From positions 62,550,453 through 62,614,452 of the forward strand of contig NC_034413.1 of NCBI RefSeq assembly GCF_002078875.1: a stretch of 64,000 nucleotides of DNA, given 5' to 3'. Position numbers and translations under genes: made by a program. Below the pieces are notes generated by a model. The model was not told where the DNA came from. It was given only the letters and a program-made list of their open reading frames with translations, and did no database searches. This stretch comes from Numida meleagris (Eukaryota; Chordata; Aves; Galliformes; Numididae). This document shows, piece after piece, positions 25,406 through 37,300 of this stretch (its first letter is position 1; the number at the start of each line of letters is the position of its first letter).

Positions 25406-27360
25406 GTGGCAACGCTTGCTGTAAGAGCAACACAGAATGTATTTCGGGATCCTCGTTCCGGGGATGAAAATCTGCCTTTCAACCTCATATCCGATGAACA
25501 GGAAAATGTAAAAATCTGTCTTTGCTTTGAGATAGCAGTTTGAGCATTTGATTGCAGTTACTTTTGTGTTGATTGAAAACAGTGCCCCTCGTAATTTGCA
25601 CAACAGGGGTTTAATTTAGCTCACGGGGCCCTCAGCACTTTGCTTTCTAATATTCGTTACAGAACGGCACAAGATGCAGAAAGGTTGAAGAATGCATCAA
25701 AGCAGGAATTACAGTTAAAAGGTCCTGCAGCAACAAGATGCAGACACGTCGGCAAACATGGGATTCATAGCTCCTCCCAACCACGAACAGCGTCACATTT
25801 TGTGTTTCGTGACCTTTAGACCTCCCCTGAACATTTCCCAATGTAAGCCACTGTGGAAAAACAGGTATTGCTGCTGTGCTGAGACACACATGAATGTCCA
25901 GCGGATATACAAAGAGAACAATGTCAGGGGCTGGGGGAGGAAAGAAGGGCCTTGTTTATTCAGGACGCACTGAACCTTCAGTAGAAATCTGATTTCCTTA
26001 CACCTACCGTATTGCTGAAATACAGAATAACAGAAGGGGAACGACCAAGAACATTCATGTGAGCGTTAGCACTTCTGAGCAAGTGTTACCCACCAGTATT
26101 TGTGCTGCCTGGGAGGGGAAAGCTGAAGAAGAGACTGAGAGCCGGGATGCACGCACAGCTCAGCCCGCGGGCTCAGCGCTGTTTAACCCGAGGATGCAGA
26201 AGCAGCACCACAACGCTCTGCGTTCCCCGGCTTTGCAGACAGGCACAAAAACGACCGCTACAGACGCACAGAATCCCTTATCCCATCGGATCCGGAACTG
26301 GGCCGCATTTCAGCTGCACCAGGAAACCCGCAGGACCGGCACGACTGAACCGCGGACTAGGCCGCAGCGATGCCCTGACCCCGCTGCGGAGCGGGCAGTG
26401 CTCCTGGAGGGAGGCAGCTCTCTCTGCTTCTGTTTTTACACGCACCGACTGGTTCTCAAACCAGTTTTTAATTCTGCAACCAACGGCATTCATTTTAGAA
26501 GCATCCGAGTTTTTAAACCTTACAACTGTATCGGGTAACGTTCGCTCTGAAAAACGTCAGCTGGGTAAAAGGCCAGCGGTGAAATAAAGAGCATCACATT
26601 TTCTAAGCATCCATGCCCTTTTGGAAAGATTCCTATCTAGAGAGGAGAGCAAAAAGGAAGAGTAACCTACTTTCGCTTTGCTTTATCCGATTTTCCAGAA
26701 GAGCAATGCAATGCAAGGGGCTTTTAAAATCTGTATTCAAATGACAAATTGTTTTGAAAATTAAACCCCAAAAAGGCTCGGTTATTAAATCCTCTCCACG
26801 CTATACTCCAGAGGAACGTTACTGCCTTCCACATTTATCGGATTTATGTAGAATTGTGTACCAAATATAAAAATAAATAATTTAAAAATAAGAGATATCT
26901 CAAGTCTTATAGCTAGGAAAGCTGGCTCGGCTGGTGGGTACGTGGCTGCAGCAGCCCAGTCCCAGCTGGGCAGCAGCAAGGGTTGGCTGCACGAGGCAGC
27001 AATGGAGCCCACACAAAGACCCTGGGCTGGAGGAAGGGCACTGCAGTTCCAAGGGAGAAAGACCTAAACACTGGGCAATCCTTAAAGTGCCGAGGGCGGG
27101 ATAGAGAATTCAGAAACCTCCTTATTTCATGGGCAGGCTGAAATTCTCTAAGTCATTTATGAGCTAAAAAATGACATCACACATTTAACATTCAAAGTGT
27201 CAAATGATACTTTCTTGAAGTGATCAGTAAATGCAAGCTTGATGTAATTCCATTTAGGAAAGCACATGAAATAAATGAATGTTCCGACACGGTCTCTATT
27301 GTGCTTATTCTTACAGCTCTCAAAGAAAAGGCCAAGAAGAGTTCGTTTTCTACAGACATT
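25406..27360. other. Intergenic space between two convergent genes, with a GC-rich island
   Basis: This separates the dehydrogenase (plus strand) from LMLN (minus strand). Mostly unremarkable AT-rich sequence, but 26130-26420 is strikingly GC- and CpG-rich for a position between two 3' ends. Two overlapping frames of about 160 codons cross the island; neither resembles a known protein. Confidence 0.5.
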
Positions 27361-30300
27361 TTTATTGATGAACATAATCTTTTCCTTCTTTTGTATGACA
27401 CTTTTACACAGTAAAATTAGGAGACTTCCACTTCATAAATAACAAAAATTAGCCCTTATATCTCAACCCAGTCAAAATCTATGTAAAATAGTTTGTTCTG
27501 TATTTACATTCTGTACCAAAATAGGAAACACATATTCAAGGTCAGCCAGTTCTCCCAAGACAGTTGTTTTTTTTATCTCCAAGGGAAGCTTCACATTCTG
27601 AAGGCAACACTTACACTCTGGAGGCCTGATGGTGTAAGACGGCGTCACTGAATGTAACAGCACAGACCCTGGCCCCAAAGAGCGACACAGGCAGGCGTCC
27701 AGCCAAGCCCTGGGCTGAGCCAAACCTGGCTGCAGGCTCCTGCAGGGCCTGCTCAGCTCACAGCCCTTCATGGGAAGCGTGGGGAAGGGAGGACCTGTGC
27801 ATCCCTCTCTACTGAAACGTATTTGAGCAGGAAGAAGGTTTAAAACAACAGTCCCTTATAAGCAACGGATTGCTCTTAAATGACACCGGTCTTCCTAGTT
27901 GAGTAGTGCATAACAAAAAGAATGAGCTAAGTTGCACCAACAGCCAACTGATGAGCATCAAAGTTCTGTTCCAGTCATTAACCTATACACATAGCAGTCT
28001 CCCAAAACTCCAAGACATTTCAAGGGACAGGAGCAGCCTGCTTCTCTATGTCATTTACTCAGCATGTACTCCAGCCAAAAGTTCTCCTCCCTCCTCATAA
28101 CTGAAACATGAGAAAAATCAGTTCCTACAGCATGACTTGACTCGACCTCTAAATGAAATATATTATATATATGTATATAAATATGAGCTACTGGGACAAC
28201 AAAAGATGTCTGATTTACTTCCATAAGGAAACACAGAACATGCTTTTATAACATTAGAACTGTGGACATTGCACACTGGAAACGTTTTGGCTGCAGAGAA
28301 GCCAATCCAGTTATTTCCTAGGGCAGCAAAAGCCCAGGGAATAACACTAACTACCCTGGTGAAAGCAAAGCTTGTTTGGGCCGTATCTCAAAGGTCTCAT
28401 ATGTAGGAGCTGCTGTGTTATGGACTGGCCACGACACATTCAGGAAACCCAAAGCAGCCGCCTGCAAACATGGGATTTATTTCAAGCCAATACAGACTCT
28501 TACTGGGGAAACCATACTTAAGGCTATGTAGATGATTGTTTTAAGCTACAGTTTTAGCTGTGTTCTACACCAAAAAAATGGCTTATGCTTCCTACTACGT
28601 GTATTTTGCTCTTCAAAACCTGAGACGTGTTTTTACTTATCTTAAGCCACTCAAGTTAACAGCAGGCTAAAAGCTGCACTCAACGCCAAACAGAACTGAG
28701 GTAGGCAGTTTTACTCAGATATTCCCTTTGACAGCCACCAACTCACTGCCACTTTAAAGTGAACCTGACATGTCCCCTGGCAGCTCCAACACGGGCTCTG
28801 CTGCCAGCTCACCCACAGAACAGGTTGGATTCCTCCCGCTTCAACCTGCCCGCCCGACTCCATGAAGTCGCTTCCAATTCCGCAGTTCACGGCCACTTTA
28901 AGGGCTGCACGTCAAAGAAATTACAACTGAAATCTCAGATTATTAAGGCGTTAATAGTTTTTACTTCACTGGATGCACTGATGCAGCTACTCAGCAGGTA
29001 GGGCTGAACCTGACTACAAGCACACCGACAGCTGCGCCCTGTAGGTACAACGCACTGCAGCCTTTCTCTACCCAAACGTACCCGATGATCCAGAAGTAGG
29101 GAAGCATCAACATTTTAAGCCATCTTTCAGTTTTCAGTTAGTGCTCAGGAGGAGAGAAGAAAAAGCCCTCGAGATAAACAACTGGGTAGAAGATAAAAAA
29201 ATATTCACTTAAATATAACAAATTCCACTTACACGGACAGACCAGCATATCAAATACCAAGTGCAATAAATTAACACCATTAGAAATGTTTTACAGTTAT
29301 AAAGTTAACCAGAAAGTTCCAACAGTGCAAATATTTCACAGTAAGAAAAAATAACCAATAATCTCTTTTCAAGTATAAAAAAGCGTTGCTGTTGAGTGAT
29401 ACCATTTCAACTGTATTATTGCACAACAGACAAAAGACACGACACCAACCTCTGGGGCCAAAGATATATTCTCAAACCTTTATGTTTTCAAGGAATCCAC
29501 TTATACCAGCTGTTGATTGTGCATATCTTAAAGTTACCAGTGTTTGCTCGTTAATCTGAGTGTTTCTTGATTCAAACTTGCGCACGCTTAAAGCATTTGA
29601 TCCCTAATTTGTATTGCTTCTCAGAAACACCCATTAAGGCTAACCAGGCCTTGTCTACCTCAAAGCAAACCGTGCACAACCTGCAGTTCAGAAGGGGAAC
29701 TAGCCCAGTGCAAGGTACTCTCTCAGCCACGCACCCTCAGACAGCTTGAGGTTGCAGCTTACTCACCTCACCAGTGTCATAAAGTGTCTCAAAAATACAT
29801 GTTAGGCACAAAGATAATCTTTAGTGTCCTTACAAGTACAATGGAAGTCCTATTATTAAACGTGAATCGTAGCTTCCATCCCCCTACCTTTCATTTTAGA
29901 AAGGAATCAAGCCTTAAAGAAGTGGTGTAACATCTTTCTCCCCATCTTTGTATTTTTAGTGCACTTGGCACATCCGCTCCCTCGTTTAGTACCTTCCAAA
30001 GATGAGAGCTATGCAGCAGGACTGATAACGGGGTTGGACCACAAGGAGTTTCCTTTGCTCTAAGAGGTGTTATTAGTAACACATTATGTAGGGTCAGGAA
30101 CGAAGAAAAACATCTTCACAAGTGTCACGTAGAGCAGCTGTCCTCAGTGAGACAGGCTTTGCTCATTTCCATCCTCAAGCAGATTTTGTCCCCCAAGAGA
30201 TGAATTTTGTACCAAGGTATGCCCTTGTGTATTTCAAAGTGTCCGATTCTCTAACATAATCCAAATGCCAATTATTTGAGTAATTAAACTATCAACTACA

Positions 30301-31336
30301 GGTCCAAGAAAGAAGGGTGGAAGAAGACAGACTGCAGACTTTTCTTTACATACTCAACACGGTTTTTGGCTTAGAGAAGTCAACATGGTTCTGTAAAACG
30401 ATAGCTGCCATAGCGACTGGCTTACCCTTCAACAAAAAGTGAGAACAACCGTATTAATGCTCATGCTAATAAAAAATAATGCCATTATTTAAGAAAAAAA
30501 ATAAAAATAATCAGAAAACCTAGCCCAATTTTACAGACTAGAACCAGTACTGAAATGCGTTTGTCTAGCAAACTACTTTAAAAACATCCAAATCTTTCAC
30601 ACCTTCCATTTCACATGCTGAACGAGGATGTGATTTCTGGACAGTTGTCATGGTTGTCACTCTGAAATTCCACTCAGTGCACATATGAAGGTTTAAGTGA
30701 ACCCCAGGTAGATGCTTTACCGTAAGACAACATGAATTCTGAGAAGCCTCAAAGCTGAGGAATTCAGAACCAATTCCCAACACCTGGGAATTCCATTCCA
30801 TTATTTTTTCCCTGTAAAATGTAAGAACTGACAGAAACCTCCCCTACCTGCTTAGGTCTGAGTTATTAGCAGTGATGATAACTGATTTTCACATGGCTTT
30901 CAGCTAAACCACTGAGGTATATTTCCAGTTTGAGGATGCTTTGCTACCAGTCACACTGAAGACAAAAACAAACTAACAAAAAAACCCAGCACAATCCCAA
31001 ATTCTACCACAGCAGAGTTCTCGTTTCAAATCTTGACCAAGCCTCCAGGAAGGCTGGCACAGCGATCTCGTTACCGTGTCAAAACCAAGGGTTGCAATTC
31101 AGGAAAATACTGGCACTTATTGAGATGACAAGGTAAATTTTCCACCTCTCAGGCTCTGGCTGCTGTAGTCAGCACCTCCCTGCACTCCTCCCACTGCCTG
31201 CACCACTACTCGCCAGGAGAGATGAGGCTCAGGAGAAGGCAGCTGCCTGCAGAGACAAAACAACTCAGGGCTCCACAGTAAGAGGTGCAACACCGTGGTG
31301 CATCATCTTGGAACGTCTTCTTGCTCCCTGCTTGAG
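27361..31336 (-). other. LMLN: Probable long 3' UTR of LMLN with candidate polyadenylation signals
   Basis: Nearly 4 kb of AT-rich unique sequence follows the LMLN stop on the minus strand without any coding exon. AATAAA on the minus strand occurs at 28476-28481 and at 27361-27366. Either could end the transcript. The assignment is by position only, since no transcript evidence is visible. Confidence 0.4.
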
Positions 31337-34300
31337 CTACGCGCAGAGGAAGAATCCTGTCACCAGGGGAATTAAGTTAGCCATCAACAGCCAAAAGGTT
31401 ACGACTAGGCTAGATGAGCAGGAGCACAAGTCTGAAACAAAAAACAAAACAGCATAACTTTTCTATTTTGTATTGAAAGAGAGGATAAAATAACCAGAGA
31501 GCAAAAAAAGTATCTGCAGTCTTTGCACTGATTTATTTTTAGCTTTCAAGGCTAGCACTTCGAAACAACCAACTAACATGACTATCTCTGCATAGGCGAC
31601 CCAAATAAGTTTGTTTTTTCCTTAAATACTGCAATAGAAACAACACATCCAACAATTCAAGAATTGATTAAAGGCTTAAAAATAAGCCACAAATGAGAAA
31701 AACTGTAAAGACTGTTCTCCTTCAGTGGTTGGCACTTGAGAGAATCTACTCTTGACAAAATATTAACTGGTAGTCAGCAAATTAAGCTTTCTTCTTCCCT
31801 CAGAAAGCAAAGTAACACCCGTCATTTGTGTTCTGGACTGTGTTAGTACTGTCAACAGGAAAATAAACGAGTACTCATTTTGCACTGGGGTGATGATTTT
31901 GAAGGTCATGAAAATTGTTGTTCTCCAGAACAGAGATCTGATTTTCTACAGCTAGGCTTCGGGGATGATTACCAGGAGGAGATGTGATCAAGTATTTATG
32001 TTTTAGACATATTTCTCCTGTATTAGCCACTACCCCCATCCCAGAAACAAAAGTATGAGTGCCCAGCACCTTGCCACCTTCCTTTAACATCTTAGATCCT
32101 GGAATAGCAAGGCATGGCTCTCCTTTCCCACTCCCAGTGTGAACCTTTAATGCTTTCAGATCACAGAATCATAGAATGCCTTGGGCTAGAAGGGACCCCA
32201 AGGATCACCAAGTTCCAACCCCTCTGCCAGAGACAGAGCCACCAACCTGAGCTCTGGTACTAGACCAGGTTGCCCAGGGCCCCATCCAACCTGGCCTTGA
32301 ACACCTCCAGGGACAGAGCAGCTGCTTTAGATCAAGCTTCACTTCAGCACTCCAGTAGGCAACCTACCAATTGCTGCAGCTCTCGATAAGTTCAAAGCTG
32401 GAGGATCCCGTTCTGGGGGACAGGAGTCACAGAAGTCCCAGCAGGCTGGGCAGATCAGGTTCCCAACGTGTACCCAGCCATTCATCTGAATGCTCACGGT
32501 TAACACCTGACCTGAGCGGCTGCACAAGTACGCACTGTCCTTGACCCAAACGTGCAGCCCTTGTGGAGAACAAGAAACCTAAAAATAAAGGAATAAAAGT
32601 GAAGTCCGTATTATGATTTATTGGAAATACGTTTTGGGGTTTGGGAGCTCTTTCAAGAAGGAAAGATGTTCAGTAAACTCTCTGTATATAGCACAGATTA
32701 ACTACAAGTATTTTAATGCACTCGCAGCAATTATTTAAAAAATGCTTTAAAGCACTGACTGCACTCTTTGATGCAATTACAAAGATAACCAACTGAGATT
32801 GAATAAAATTCTGTTTCTGCTAAAAACGACATTTTAGAGTTGTGCTGTCACTGAAAGAGACATCTTTAGTTGAGACGGTCCCTGAGTGGTAGGAGGATAA
32901 CGAGAAGTGACACGCGCACAGTGCTTCCCACCACAGACAAATCAGAGTGATTTAACCCGTGTAAAACTTCGACAACAGACGATTTCAGCATAAGTATTCT
33001 CACTTAGCTGAGGAAGAAGCGTCACAGCGATAAGACAGGTGAAGCCCTTAGCAAGACTGGAAGTAGCACACAAGCCTGCCCAGTGGCCACATGCTTGACC
33101 AGATGCGCAACCTAAACTACAGGCTTATGGATGGAAAATTCTTATTTTCAAAGCATGTCCTATTTAGTGACTTACAGGAAGAGATGATTACAAACAGCGT
33201 CCAGGTGCAGAGTTCTAAGAGCCCCAGCTCACGTTTTACGTCAGACTTTTCCCCTTGATGCTAACAAACAAAGCAAGAAACAAGTGCAACATACACACTT
33301 ACTTGGTAACATCCGCTACCCCAGTCAGGGTAACTGAGCTTCCTCCTGCATTGTTCCATGACAAAAGCTGATTTCTGAATCAGACATACAGAGTTCGGTC
33401 CGTATTCTTCTGCACCATAGTTTTTGGTGGGATCTGAGGTGGAAAGAATATACTGAACTGCAATTTACTAGGTGAGAAGGCAATTCACGTTAAATAAGCC
33501 TGCCGTAATTAGTTAATGTCACCGCAGTTGATTCCGAGTTTCCTTCTAGGATGCTTCAGACCATTAATCATTACTCAGTCTGGGAATTATATTGTCTTGA
33601 ACATGCAGTGTGAAGCAAACAAAAATTTTTAAAAGGCACTTTCTGTAGAAGCGTATGAATTTGTTTGTCCCAGGGAGAGCCAGCTGTAACTGCTGGCTTG
33701 AGGAGAGCGGGTGCTTGTTCGTTTTGTTTTGAGAGAACTGCACACACAAGTAACAAAAATCTACAGGATTCTGGAGCCCTGCAATATTCAGAGTTCACTG
33801 ACCACTCTGGGAGATAGGCCTATGCTCTGGTAGTTTGCCATTTTTTGCTTTGACAAAATACTACAAGAAAGTAGAATTTTTTTCTGAGAATCAAAAGCAA
33901 GCAAGCAACCCTCCACCTACAACCTTAGTCTTATATTTGGATCATCTGGGGATCATTTCTGTTCAATCCTTATGCACTTTCTGTATTTTATGTACACCAG
34001 GGAAGAAAACAGCAGGTAGCTGTGCTGTGCTTCTCACCCCAGCACACAGGGCAGCGTGACATTAATTTCACATCCAGTGAGTTTGGATTACAGCAAGACC
34101 ACTCCAGATAAATAAATATAGCCTCTTAAATACCATATTAAAGTCCTGAAAACTAACCCGGCTGGTTTTCAATGATTCTGCAATCTGAGCTGCGTTGAAA
34201 TTCACCACTTAAATGCCAACTGAATTCTTGACTGAAGGGACAATAGTCAGCAATTTCTACTGAGCCACCATAGTAAGGCAGGTCTTCTGCTGGAACTCCA

Positions 34301-37300
34301 CTCAGATTGTCAAAATACTGCAGAACAAAAGAGGTAGTGAAGCAGTTTGCGCAAAGACAAGCAGACAGCTGGGTTGTTTGTTTGTTTTTAAATAGAACTA
34401 ATCACTACAGCTGTAAGAACATCAATTACTTCTCAGGAATGCTATTAAGAGACACTTATAATACCCCTGAGCCAGATGAGCCCAAAGTACTTAAGAATAC
34501 ATAAATAATGCACCGGGATCCACATGTACATGCATCACTCCCCATCCCCACACTGCCCCCTATCTCCTCTTGCAATCATAGCTGGATGAAACAATAAATT
34601 TCTTAGCGTGCAGTGACATCAGGCACCAGATGAGGTGAAGAAATACCTCAGACAGAACACCGCAGACTTCTGCTACACAGAAACATTATCATCTGAAATT
34701 TGCTTACACAGATGAGCAACATCCTTAGTGTTTTCTTCAGACCACAAGGCTTTTTTTTTTAGGCCTTCGTACTTATAATAAACTAAGCAGACATTTTTCA
34801 CAATACCTACTCTCATCTGCTAGTTCAGAAAAAAAAAAACAAAACACACACCTGACTGCATAACACAGTAATGCAAATGTTTAGTTATTTGATAAAGTAA
34901 GAGCCATGATACCTGATATTCCTGAGGTAACTGCTTTGGAAACTTCTGTAAGTTGCACACTGCTACTGCTCTTTGGTCCTGTCTGCAGGTTAAGTGCAAA
35001 GGATTGCTCCTCAAAGTGTCACAGTATGGACTGATGAGTTGCCTCCTCAAAAAAAAAAAAACCAAAAAAAAAACAATCAGATTAACTGCTTTCTGTAATA
35101 TAACTACACAGTTTGTCTCAGCTGTCTGCTCCTGCTCTCCTTCACATTTGTTCAATCACAAAGAAGCAGTGATATCTTGTCTGTTACGAACTGGTTATGC
35201 TATTTGTCTGGTTACGAACTTCCTAATTTAAAGAATATCGAGTCTGCAGACAAAGTCACAATGCACTTAGATTCAATGACATTGCTCTGTAAACTTTGAA
35301 GTAAAACGTTTACAAACAAAACAAGGCCACTGGGGAGCAAATTTATGAGTACCATAGCAAACAAAGAAAGAAGGCTTTGCTTTGAGATGGGTATCGTACA
35401 TTTTTGGTGCTTTGAGTAAAATCCAGCAATGTAAGTCACTACTGGCTGCATTTGCAATTTCAAATGACAAAGTAAGCTACAAGTGTTGCTTAAGGCCCTC
35501 CCCTGCCCTCCAAAGCACAGTTCTCTTACAGAGTAAGTGCACTGCACATTCTAAGATGTTTGGCTCTGTATTTATTGGGTAAAGTACTACTGGTCTTAAT
35601 GTATTTCACGTGCTCTTTCTTGAGTGCATTCTGAAGATACTTCAAAGAACATTCCTTGCGTATTACTTTTTACTGAGTTTCATTTGAAGAGGGACAAATG
35701 TAAACAAGCATCTGTTTGCTACTCTTTTTTATTATTATTTTGAAAGCAAGACTTACTTCTGTTTCTTTTGATCAATCCAGAACTTGCAGCTCTTCATTAC
35801 AAAGTCACAGCCTTTATTACGGCCCCAATCCAATTTCTCCGCCATGCTGTAATTTGCTTTATACCAGCTGCAAAGGTATTTTGACACGAAAATAGAGTTA
35901 CTTGAAAACTAGCATCAAGCAGAACAGACAACAAACACACCTGAAGAAAAAATATCCGTTATCATTCATATTAACACTTACCCTGTGTCTTCCATTAATG
36001 CTAAGGTGATCCTGGAGAAGACTCGGTTCTGCGTATGGGATCCAGTCATAGCTTCATTCTGAAAGTTACCAGTTACTATTAGTAAGCTCTTGAAAAATCA
36101 TTAAGAAAATGGCTTGCTATGAAAAAGCGTTTTATTTTAGAGCCACGCATTCAAAGTCATTGGAAGTTCCAGTCCCTTCTTATTACAGACAACCCAGTTC
36201 TTTAGATCAACCTTATTTTGATGGCAGTCTTTTGAGTTGACTTTGAACTACTGCTCTACACATAAGGTTACTGAAAAGCAGGAAACATCAACTGCTTTTG
36301 GTCTCAAAAATGCGTATTTTTTCAAGTTTATTTCCATGAAAATATCTGTCCTAAAGCATTTACATTATTGTTTACCTCACTGCATACAACAACAATTAGA
36401 TGGTAGACCTCTGCCCTAAATATCACAGAACTCAGTGTTATAAATAAAAACAAGCTTAAGTGTCAGGAGGGAAGCATTTCCTTGGTCAGATGAGGCTTGG
36501 AGCAAAGATGGTAAAAGCTTCCCCTAATGAGACACATGAATAAAGATGAAATCCAGACAGTGAATAGACCAAATGATCAAAGAAAGTGGATCAAAGAGGA
36601 TGACAAAACTGAATTGAGTCAAAGGAATAGCCCCCTTCCCCAAAAATCAGGCCTTCTCAAAAGGGCAAGCAGCAGATAAATGTAAGAGTCATTTCATTTT
36701 TCAGTAGTTATCTCAAACTCATATTCTCAGATTTAGTAATGAGATAAAAATAGATTTATCTAAAAAAACTGGATGCTTGTTTCTAGTTAAGCACTGTTTT
36801 TGCTGTACTTCAGTGAGGTTTGACACACTCATGTTCCTGAGGCTCCAGTAGTACCACTACAAATCTAAAAATAAAGAAGGGGGAGCAGACTTTTCCATTC
36901 CTAACATTAGCACTAACCTCCAACAACCTCTTTTCCCAGTGATTGAGCTCAGTGCCCATGCCACCTTGATTTTCAAGCTCCATTCCCTCTAGGATTGGAC
37001 AATCAAAATGTTTCCGAGCTTCTTCCTAGAAAGAAAACATTTCAGCACAACTCTCAAAATACAACTGTTTCTCTGTATGCACTCCTCGTCCTCTGGAATT
37101 ATCTTGTAAAACTATTTCAGCATTTCCCTTTCTACTATCTTGTTTTCCTTCAAATGTAAAATATTTCTCTTACTGAGATGCTGACTAAGCCAATGGGCAC
37201 CCCAACACCAAGGCTAGCAACCGGCCTTCTTTTCTTCCAGAAACAACAAGCCATCAAATCTTGGAAGAATAAACCAGCAGCAGAATTAAGTGAAAATACT

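Noticed and set aside
26059..26587. Two plus-strand frames of about 160 codons
   Set aside because: They overlap in different frames across a GC-rich island, show no domain or splice signals and no codon-use bias that I can see. Kept only as a possible regulatory island.
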